A DNA stretch of 64,000 bases from Streptomyces sp. FIT100 (GTDB taxonomy: Bacteria > Actinomycetota > Actinomycetes > Streptomycetales > Streptomycetaceae): the NCBI RefSeq assembly GCF_024584805.1, contig NZ_CP075715.1, forward strand, positions 3,792,526 through 3,856,525, written 5' to 3'. Both the position numbers and the translations under genes were made by a program. Position 1 is the first letter of the stretch; the number at the start of each line of letters is the position of its first letter. Shown one piece after another: positions 49,333-56,600 of the stretch. Below the pieces are notes generated by a model. The model saw only the letters and a program-made list of their open reading frames with translations. It was not told where the DNA came from and made no database searches.

Positions 49333-50708
49333 CCGACACCGCCACCCTGGCGGGCCTGGACCCGGTCATCCTCAGCGATGTGCTGCGGGTGGCCGGGGCC
49401 CCCGGCTTCGACCGCTGGAAAGACCAGGTGCACCGCACCGGCGGGTGCTCCGACCCGATCCACCTCACCGGCTGGACCCTCGCCAAGGACAAGACAACCG
49501 GCGAGACACTGCGCCGGTACTCGACCGACACCGAGCCCGACGGACGACTCCGCGTCGCGTGCGGCAACCGCCGTGCCTCCCGCTGCCCTTCCTGCGCCTA
49601 CACCTACGCGGGGGACACCTACCACCTCATCCGCGCGGGCCTGGCCGGTGACGAGTCCAAAGACATCCCCGCCACCGTCCGGGACCACCCCCGGGTGTTC
49701 ACCACCCTCACCGCACCGTCGTTCGGCCCGGTTCACAACCGTCCCGACCGTGGCGTCTGCCGCTGCGGTACCCGCCACCTCGAAGACGCCCCGGCCCTCG
49801 GCACCGCGTTAGACCCGGCCACGTACGACTACGCCGGAACAGTCCTCTTCAACAACCACGCAGGCCAGCTGTGGCAGCGCTTCACCACCCGGCTCCGCCG
49901 CGAGATCGCTGCCCGCGCCGGACTCTCCCAGCGTGACCTCAAAGATGTGCTGCGCCTCTCCTACGGCAAGGTCGCCGAGTTCCAGAAGCGCGGAGCGATC
50001 CACTTCCACGCTGTGATCCGCCTCGACGGACCCGACGGCCCCGACACGGCACCGCCCTCCTGGGCCACCGTGCAGCTGCTCACCGATGCGATCCGCGCCG
50101 CCGTCGCCCACTCCTACACCTCGATCACCGTCCCGGCCGCCGGGGACCAGCCCCGCCGGCCGTTCCGCTGGGGTCAACAGCTCGACATCCGACCGGTCAA
50201 AGCCTTCGGCGACGGCTCCGACATCACCGAACAGGCCGTCGCCTCCTACGTCGCCAAGTACGCCACCAAAGCCGCCGAATCAACCGGCAGCCTCGACCGC
50301 CGCATCGGCAACCGGGAAGTCCTCCACCTCCTGGACGTGCCCGACCACCCCCGCCGCCTCATCGAAGCCTGCCTCGAACTCGCCCCGCTCTACCCCGACC
50401 GGAAGCTGGACACCTGGGCCCACATGCTCGGCTTCCGCGGCCACTTCTCCACCAAATCCCGCCGCTACTCCACCACCCTCGGCGCCCTCCGCCAGATCCG
50501 AGCCGACTACCGCGCCGCCCAGGACCAAGACGCCCTCGGCGACCCCGACACCGTGCTCGTCCTCGCCTCCTGGGAGTACGCCGGACACGGCCACACCCCC
50601 GGCGAATCCGTCCTCGCCGCCACGATCGCCAGAGACCTCCAGCTCAACCGCGAAACCGCCCGCGAAGCCCTGCAAGACCAACTCGCCCTGGAAGGAGTCA
50701 CCGCATGA
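49329..50708 (+). CDS. repSA: RepSA-type rolling-circle replication initiator
   Basis: 459 residues. Zinc-type Cys 'SRCPSCAYTYAGD' and 'RGVCRCGTRH'; HUH-like 'RGAIHFHAVIRLD' (HxH, about 224); candidate nicking Tyr in 'ASYVAKYATKAAES' (Yxxx[YK], about 316). The C-terminal HTH-like 'RDLQLNRETAREALQDQLAL' should bind the origin. Replicates the excised circle. TTA codon at 49809-49811 suggests bldA-dependent translation. Symbol by analogy with pSAM2. Confidence 0.92.
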   Translation: MTDTATLAGLDPVILSDVLRVAGAPGFDRWKDQVHRTGGCSDPIHLTGWTLAKDKTTGETLRRYSTDTEPDGRLRVACGNRRASRCPSCAYTYAGDTYHLIRAGLAGDESKDIPATVRDHPRVFTTLTAPSFGPVHNRPDRGVCRCGTRHLEDAPALGTALDPATYDYAGTVLFNNHAGQLWQRFTTRLRREIAARAGLSQRDLKDVLRLSYGKVAEFQKRGAIHFHAVIRLDGPDGPDTAPPSWATVQLLTDAIRAAVAHSYTSITVPAAGDQPRRPFRWGQQLDIRPVKAFGDGSDITEQAVASYVAKYATKAAESTGSLDRRIGNREVLHLLDVPDHPRRLIEACLELAPLYPDRKLDTWAHMLGFRGHFSTKSRRYSTTLGALRQIRADYRAAQDQDALGDPDTVLVLASWEYAGHGHTPGESVLAATIARDLQLNRETAREALQDQLALEGVTA

Positions 50709-50911
50709 CCAGCACCGTGATCGAGCGGAAGTGGCACACCACCGCCGAGGTCGCCGACATGCTCGGCTTCGGCCTGTCCAAGACCAAGATGCTGGTGCTC
50801 ACCGGGGAGATCCGCTCCGTCAAGGTCGGCCGTAACCGCCGCATCCTCCCCGCCTGGGTCGACGAGTACGTCCAGCGCGTCACCGCCAACACCGAAGGGT
50901 GGGCGGCATGA
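50705..50911 (+). CDS. xis: excisionase (helix-turn-helix, MerR-like)
   Basis: The 68-residue product 'KWHTTAEVADMLGFGLSKTKMLVLTGEIRSVKVGRNRRILPAWVDEYVQ' is a winged HTH of the excisionase family. ATGA overlaps on both sides link repSA, xis and int in one operon, as in pSAM2. It directs Int toward excision. Confidence 0.93.
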   Translation: MTSTVIERKWHTTAEVADMLGFGLSKTKMLVLTGEIRSVKVGRNRRILPAWVDEYVQRVTANTEGWAA

Positions 50912-52134
50912 GCGGCAAGCGTGGCAACGGCGAGGGCTCCATCTACCCGTACAAGGGCGGCTACGCGGCCTACGTCTGGGTCACCAAGCCGGACGGGAAG
51001 CGGGCCAGGAAGTACGCCTACGGCAAGACCCGCGAGGAGGTCCACGAGAAGTGGCTCAACCTCCATGCCGAGGCGAAGAAGGGCCCGGTCGCCACCCGGC
51101 ATCGAACGCTCGCGGCGTTCCTCTCGTACTGGCTCGACTCGATCGTGAAGCCCAACCTCGCCCCGCTGTCGTATGTCTCGTACGAGGGCTACGTGCGGCT
51201 CTACATCGCCCCTCATCTCGGCGCGAAGCGGCTCGACAAGCTCACCGTGCGGGACGTGCGCGAGTGGCTGACCAAGCTCGCGACCATCTGCCAGTGCTGC
51301 GCCCAGGGCAAGGACGCAAAGCGGGAGGCTTACCGGCGGAAGTGCTGCGCGGTCGGCGACTGCTGCGAGTCATACCCGTCCCGCCGGGTGATCCAGGGTT
51401 CCCGCGATGCCCTGCGGGCCGCGTTGACCCACGCCGTGACCGAGGAGGAGATCAGCAAGAACGTCGCCTCCCTCGTGAAGGTGCCCAAGCCTCGTCGCCG
51501 CCGGATCAAGCCGTGGTCCGTCGCCGAGGCAGGCCGGTTCCTGGCCGATGCCGCCGCCCGGGATGACCACCTCTTCGCGGCCTGGGTGCTCGTGCTGTGC
51601 CTCGGGCTCCGCCGTGGTGAGGTGCTCGGCCTGACGTGGAAGTCCGTCGACTTCGAAACCGGCGAGCTGTACGTGGATCACCAGATCCAGCGCGCTGGGC
51701 GTCAGATCCTCCACCGCGAGACCAAGACGGAGGACTCGGACGACTTCCTGCCTCTGCCGACACTCTGCCTCAAGGCCCTGCGCATGCGCCGCGCCCAGCA
51801 GCTTGGGGACCGGAAAGCCGCCGGGGAGCTCTGGCAGGACGGCCATGACCTGATCTTCACCACGAAGTACGGCACGCCGATCGAGCCGGGGAACCTGACC
51901 CGCATGTTCGCTCTGCGTGCCCGTCGCGCCGGGCTCCGGGTGATCCCACTCCGGAACACCCGGCACACATGCAGCTCGCTCCTGGTCGCCCTCAAGGTCC
52001 ACCCGAAGGTGGCTCAGCGCATCCTGCGGCACTCCCAGATCGCCATGACGATGGAGGTCTACGCCGAGGCGAGCGAGGAAGAAGTACGCGCCGCGATCGG
52101 CAAACTGTCCGACGCGATGGGCGGTACCGGCTGA
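50908..52134 (+). CDS. int: tyrosine recombinase (site-specific integrase)
   Basis: 408 residues. An arm-binding 'EGSIYPYKGGYAAYVWV' N-terminus is followed by a core-binding domain with an inserted Cys cluster (CQCCAQGKD...KCCAVGDCCES). The catalytic domain has Arg in 'LGLRRGEVLGLTWKSVD', 'PLRNTRHTCSSLLVAL' (box II Arg; the usual His three residues before is Arg), 'HPKVAQRILRHSQ' (His) and Tyr in 'MTMEVYAEAS'. It recombines the 44-bp tRNA-Arg core. ATG 50908 overlaps the xis stop. Adjacent to attR as expected. Confidence 0.95.
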   Translation: MSGKRGNGEGSIYPYKGGYAAYVWVTKPDGKRARKYAYGKTREEVHEKWLNLHAEAKKGPVATRHRTLAAFLSYWLDSIVKPNLAPLSYVSYEGYVRLYIAPHLGAKRLDKLTVRDVREWLTKLATICQCCAQGKDAKREAYRRKCCAVGDCCESYPSRRVIQGSRDALRAALTHAVTEEEISKNVASLVKVPKPRRRRIKPWSVAEAGRFLADAAARDDHLFAAWVLVLCLGLRRGEVLGLTWKSVDFETGELYVDHQIQRAGRQILHRETKTEDSDDFLPLPTLCLKALRMRRAQQLGDRKAAGELWQDGHDLIFTTKYGTPIEPGNLTRMFALRARRAGLRVIPLRNTRHTCSSLLVALKVHPKVAQRILRHSQIAMTMEVYAEASEEEVRAAIGKLSDAMGGTG

Positions 52135-52147
52135 CGACGATCAGTGC

Positions 52148-52171
52148 GGTTGCTGTACTTCGCTGCTGTAC
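52148..52171 (+). repeat. right arm-type repeat (putative Int/Xis binding site)
   Basis: Identical to 36045-36068 and in the same direction. It lies between the int stop and attR, 48 bp inside the repeat. In the excised circle the two copies would flank attP. Confidence 0.7.
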
Positions 52172-52179
52172 GGCACGAC

Positions 52180-52213
52180 AAAGCCCCCTCCGGGATGATC
52201 CCGAGGGGGCTTT
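52180..52213 (-). terminator. element-borne terminator now serving tRNA-Arg and int
   Basis: AAAGCCCCCTC (52180-52190) pairs with GAGGGGGCTTT (52203-52213) with further GGGAT/ATCCC pairing in the loop. It lies 9 bp beyond the tRNA 3' end and inside the element, replacing the ancestral terminator at 35878-35913. It is bidirectional, so it also ends the int transcript. Confidence 0.8.
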
Positions 52214-52219
52214 GACCTG

Positions 52220-52263
52220 TGTGCACTCGGCAGGATTCGAACCTGCAACCTTCTGATCCGTAG
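52220..52263 (-). repeat. attR: 3' half of intact tRNA-Arg(ACG)
   Basis: 44 bp identical to attL (35919-35962). The element supplies this copy and so restores a full-length tRNA after insertion. Confidence 0.95.
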
Positions 52264-52294
52264 TCAGATGCTCTATCCGTTAAGCTACGAGTGC
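52222..52294 (-). tRNA. tRNA-Arg (anticodon ACG), AICE attachment site
   Basis: 73-nt cloverleaf: acceptor GCACTCG/CGAGTGC with discriminator A, anticodon stem TCTGA/TCAGA with loop CTACGGA (anticodon ACG), T-arm GCAGG-TTCGAAT-CCTGC. CCA not encoded. A34 is the TadA target. Its 3' half is duplicated at 35919-35962. Confidence 0.97.
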
Positions 52295-52542
52295 TTGGCT
52301 TCTTGGGCTTTTCTGCCCGGTCGGCGTTGCGGGAACAACATTACATGACCTGCGCCGTCAGACGAAATCCATTAGCCGCACCCTGTCTGACCTGCGAAAA
52401 CACTCGTACAGCGGTATGGGCGGGAGCAGTCGGGACCGGGCTCGCCCGACAGCGGACCCGGGGCCGGAGCCGGGGCCACGGCGGGACCGGGGTCGGGAAC
52501 GACCGAAGCCCCGGCCGTCGGGCCGGGGCTTCGGTGTTGGGG
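52295..52542. other. spacer between the two minus-strand tRNAs
   Basis: 248 bp carrying the tRNA-Arg promoter side (a TAATGT -10-like sequence on the minus strand around 52341-52346) and, at its far end, the tRNA-Ser terminator. No gene seen; short ORFs here are GC-driven. Confidence 0.5.
52503..52534 (-). terminator. terminator of tRNA-Ser(GCU)
   Basis: Perfect 14-bp inverted repeat CCGAAGCCCCGGCC/GGCCGGGGCTTCGG with loop GTCG, 8 bp past the tRNA 3' end. Confidence 0.85.
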
Positions 52543-52633
52543 CGGAGGCGGAGGGATTTGAACCCTCGATGGGCTTTAAGACCCAAACCGCATTAGCAGT
52601 GCGGCGCCATAGACCGGACTAGGCGACGCCTCC
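52543..52633 (-). tRNA. tRNA-Ser (anticodon GCU)
   Basis: 91-nt class-II tRNA: acceptor GGAGGCG/CGCCTCC with discriminator G, anticodon stem CCGCA/TGCGG with loop CTGCTAA (anticodon GCT), long variable arm and T-loop GGTTCAAATCC. CCA not encoded. Reads AGC/AGU. Confidence 0.96.
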
Positions 52634-52960
52634 AGCACACCCGCGCGGGCGCGAGTGGTGCGTGCAGATGATGACACAGCCGGGTGGGGTGTCACCAATC
52701 GATCCCCACGGTACTAGGCCCGTGGGCCCCGGGGCAAAGAGCTTCCCTGGTCCGGCGGGGCAGACGGACGGGCCGGGGACGGCGGAGCACGGCGCAAGGC
52801 GCCGGAGCGAGGCCGGGGCGAGGCCTGAACGGCGGAGCGCCGGAGGGCGGCGGGGCCCCCGCTCGGGTCAGTACCGGTTGCGCAACGCGCGGGCGCGCGG
52901 AGCGTTAGAGATGCCGGGGCGCCGCCCCTTTCGTCCTTCTTACGCTCTGCAGGAGTGCCC
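52634..52960. other. 327-bp intergenic region upstream of the SSI gene
   Basis: Holds the promoter side of tRNA-Ser and a very GC-rich stretch with repeated CGGAGCxCGG/GGCGCC motifs (52780-52860). CAGGAG just before the SSI gene is its ribosome site. No gene recognised. Confidence 0.5.
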
Positions 52961-53434
52961 ATGCTGCGCCGCCTCGCTCTCACCACCGCCGCGACCGCCG
53001 CGCTCGTCGTCACCGCCCCGGGTACGGCCGTGTCCGCGTCCGCTGCCGCTTTCGAGCCGCTGCCACTGCCGCTGCTGCAGTCGCAGTCGCAGTCGCAGGA
53101 GACGGAGGACCGGCTCACGCTGACCACCACGGAGACCGGCAATCCGAAGGCCAACGGCACCTTCGAGCTGACCTGCGGTCCGGTGGGCGGTACGCACCCC
53201 GAGGCGGAGGCCGCCTGCGGTCGGCTGGCGGAGCTGAGCGAGGGCGGGGGTGACCCCTTCGAGGGGATTCCAGGGGACTCGATGTGCACCCAGATGTACG
53301 GCGGACGGGCCACCGCGCGGATCACCGGGACCTGGCAGGGGCGCGCCGTCGAGGCCGCCTACGACCGCACGAACGGCTGCGAGATCGACCGGTGGGAGAA
53401 GCTGGAGCCGGTCCTGCCGACCGCCAGGACGTAA
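52961..53434 (+). CDS. subtilisin-inhibitor-like (SSI family) secreted protease inhibitor
   Basis: The 157-residue product has a signal peptide (RRLALTTAATAALVVTAPGTAVSASA), a Gln/Ser-Gln repeat linker and an SSI domain with four Cys: 'FELTCGPVGGTHPEAEAACGRLAEL' and 'GDSMCTQMYGGRATARITGTWQGRAVEAAYDRTNGCEIDRW'. The reactive loop is in 'CTQMYGG'. The P1 position (Met or Lys in classical members) would be Gln, so specificity is uncertain. ATG 52961 follows AGGAG by 5 nt. Confidence 0.88.
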   Translation: MLRRLALTTAATAALVVTAPGTAVSASAAAFEPLPLPLLQSQSQSQETEDRLTLTTTETGNPKANGTFELTCGPVGGTHPEAEAACGRLAELSEGGGDPFEGIPGDSMCTQMYGGRATARITGTWQGRAVEAAYDRTNGCEIDRWEKLEPVLPTART

Positions 53435-53668
53435 CCGCCCGGGGCCTGCCCCCGGCCCGACCTGGCGGCGGCACCGGGGACGCGAGGGGCGAATCGTCAC
53501 GCACACGACTACTGCGTGTACACAGAACCTTGGTGAGAGCTCCCCCTCATCCGCCGCCGCACCGCCATCCCCTGCCTTTAGACTCCCTCCAGTGACAGGC
53601 TGCGGCCCGAGGGGCAAGATGGGGCCGGCCGTCCGCAAGATGCTGTAAGTCAGGGAGGAAGCGTCGTC
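53435..53668. other. intergenic region before the PAS protein
   Basis: 234 bp with the 3' flank of the SSI gene, a hairpin-prone GGGCCTGCCCCCGGCCC stretch near 53441, and the GGGAGGAAG ribosome site for the next gene. No gene seen. Confidence 0.45.
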
Positions 53669-56600
53669 GTGAGCAGCAGGCCATCCCGAGGCGCTGCTCG
53701 CCTCGCAGCCATACTCGACGCTCTCCCGGACGGGCTCGTCCTGGTCAACTGCAACGGCACGGTGGTCAACGCCAACACCATCGCCTTGGAGATGTTCGAG
53801 ACGCCGGGTACGGCGCTGGTGGGGCGAGGGCTCCTCGATCTGCTCCCGTCCTTCGACTCGAAGCTGATCCCGGGCTCGATGCGGCGCCCCGAGGCCGCCG
53901 ACGAGCGCGGCCGTACGAAGCCCACCCGGATGGTCGCGCGGCGCACCGACGGCAGCGAGTTCCCCGCCGAGGTCACCAGCGCGAGCCTGGAGGACGGCCG
54001 GGAGGCGTACGCCTCGTACGGCAGCGGTGGCAGCGGGGGCGGCGGCACCGGCGCCAGCTACACCGGCGACGAGCTGCTCATGCTGGTCGTGCGCGATCTC
54101 TCCGGCGCCATGGACACCGAGGCCGAACTCGCCCGTTCCCAGCGGCAGACCGAGATGATCCTGCGGGCCGCCGCCGAGGGTGTCGTCGGTACGGACACCG
54201 AGGGCCGGGTCGTGCTCGTGAACCCTGCCGCCGCGCAGATCCTGGGCTTCCGCGCCAGCGACCTGGGCGGCAAGGAGCTGCACCCGCTGATCCTGCACTC
54301 GCGGCCGGACGGCGAGTCGTTCCCGTACGAGGAGTCGCCGCTCGCGGACACGCTCAAATCAGGGCGCAAGCACCGGGTCCGCGGGCAGGTGCTGTACGCG
54401 AAGGACGGCTCGCAGGTACCCGTCGACCTGACGACGGCGCCGGTGCGGGACGGGGACCAGCTGGTCGGCGCGGTGATGACGTTCACCGACCGGCGGCCCT
54501 ACGAGCAGCAGGCGCGCAAGCACGCCGCCGAGATCACCGAGCGCGACGAGCGGCACTCCGCGGAGCTCGCGGAGCTGACCGGGAAGCACGCCGCGGAGCT
54601 CGGCGGCCTCACCGAGAAGCACGCGGCCGAGCTCGCGGACAGGACGGCCGAGCTGGCCGACAAGACGGAGCGGTACGCGGCGGAGGCCGAGGAGCGCGAC
54701 GAGCGCCTCGCCTCGCTCACCGCCCGTCACGACCAGCTGACCGCCGTCCTCGGCGATGCGCTGCGCGGGCCGCTGGAGGAGCTGCGCGGCGAGCTCGGGA
54801 AGCTCGCCGCCGACCCGGCAGGGCAGCTGTGGCCCGAGGCCAACCAGATCCTGCACCACCTCGCCGCCGGGTACGCCCGGATGACCACGCTGGTCGACAA
54901 CGTCCTCGGCTTCCAGCGCCTGCACGCGGGCGCCGAGCCGCTGCTGCGGGCGAACGTGCTGCTCGACGGGGTCGTGGCGGCGGGTGTCGACGGCGCGGTC
55001 GAACTGATCGGCCCGGGGCGCGCTCAGTTCGCGGTGCACGCCCCGCCGATCGAGGCCGAGGTGGACGCGGCACGGCTGGCAACGGCCCTGGCCCATCTGA
55101 TCGCGGACGTCGCCGGGGTCGACTCGACCGGCAGGACCCGGGTCGTGGCGGCCGGGGCGGCCGGCGGCTACGTCGACTCGACGATCGTGGTCGCGGCGGC
55201 GCAGCGCGGCGATGTCGTACGGATCGAGGTGCGCGGACCGTACCCGGGGGGCGACCCGGTGCACGAGCCGATCGTCCGCGGGATCGTGACCGCGCACGGC
55301 GGTGTGCTGCAGACGCACGAGGTGCCGGGGATGAGCGGCAGCGCGTACGTGCTGGAGGTGCCGCTGGGGGAGGGCGCGGGCACGGTGACGCCGCCGCCGC
55401 CCGCCGAGATCGCGCAGGCCGCTCCGGTCGGTACGTCCGGCAACGTGTCCGGGAGCACGTCCGGGAACGTTTCCGGTGGCGGCGGGCGCAGGCGTGCGCG
55501 GCGGGCGTCCACGGACGCGTTCCTGGAGAGCCCCATGGATCCGGAGGCGACCGGCGAACCGTCGGGGCGGCGCCGGGCAGCCGGTCATGCGGACGGGGAC
55601 TCCGACGGCGGTGCGGGTGCTGGTGCGGGTCCCGGTGCGGGTGCTGGTAACGGCGCCGGTGCGGGCGGCGCGGGCGGCGGCACCGGCCGTCGTCGCGGAC
55701 GTCCGAGCCCGGCCGAGACGGCCGATGGCGCCGTCGTCACCGCGGCGGAAGGGGCCGCCGGGGGCGGGCGCCCCGCGCTGGGCGACACCGTCCCGCCGCA
55801 GGGCATGGCCCCGGAGGCGCAGACCGGCCGGCCCACCGGCCGTCGGGCCCGGCGGGCCGAGGCGTCGTCGTTGCCCGCGCTGCCGGCGGCCCCGAACGCC
55901 CCGACTACCCCGAACGCCCCGACGGCGCCGGAGGGCGCGACCGCCGGACAGGACAACGCAGGCATCCCCGTGCCCGGGCCCGGCGCGGCGCCTGCCGCCA
56001 CCGGATGGCCCGTACCCGGCCAGAACAATCCGCCGGCCGAGACCGGCGCCGGCGCGTTGGAGCCGGCGGGGGCCATCGCGCAGCCGGCCGGGCGCCGTGC
56101 GCGAAGGGCACTCGGCGGGCCGAGCGCGGGTTCGGGCACGAGCGCGAGCACGGGTGCCGGTGCGCAGGAGCAGGTCAGGAGCAACCAGGCCGCGCAGGTG
56201 CGCAGCGCCTTCGCGCTGCCGCCTGCCGACGCCGACCGGGTACCCGCTCCGGTCCCACCGACGGCCCCGGCCGCCCCGGCTACCCCGGTCGCCCCGGTCG
56301 CCCCGGTCGCCGAGCGGCGCCACGACGCCGCACCCGTCGCGGCGGGCACCGACCACACCCCTCCGCAGCCGCACCCCGTACCCACCGGGCGGCGCCGGGC
56401 GCGCCCGGCGGCAGCGCCGGAGCCGGAGTGGACCGCGAACGGAACGTCAACGTCCGGGCATGGCCCGGCCGTGAACGAGGGCGCCGCGGCACCCGCGCAG
56501 GCCGGAGGCGGCGACAGCGGCTCCGTACCGCTGCCTCCCTCGGCTCTCACTCCCGCTCCCGCGCCCACGCCTGCTTCGGCCGCCCCTCTCGCTCCTGCCG

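Larger units (their letters stand above)
35919..52263 (+). mobile_element. AICE: pSAM2-type integrative and conjugative element in tRNA-Arg(ACG), about 16.3 kb
   Basis: Bounded by 44-bp identical direct repeats. Module order: left-end regulators (36.3-39.1 kb), cargo (39.3-43.5 kb), immunity/regulation (43.8-45.6 kb), transfer (45.7-49.3 kb), replication (repSA), xis, int, then the tRNA. All diagnostic AICE genes are present and open: FtsK-like TraSA, RepSA, Xis, tyrosine Int, KorSA-like GntR and spread proteins. It should excise as a circle, replicate by rolling circle and transfer double-stranded DNA between mycelia. Activity is inferred from gene integrity only. Confidence 0.93.

Noticed and set aside
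54359..56374. 671-aa minus-strand frame inside the PAS protein
   Set aside because: Shadow of the Ala/Pro-rich region; no start context or domain.
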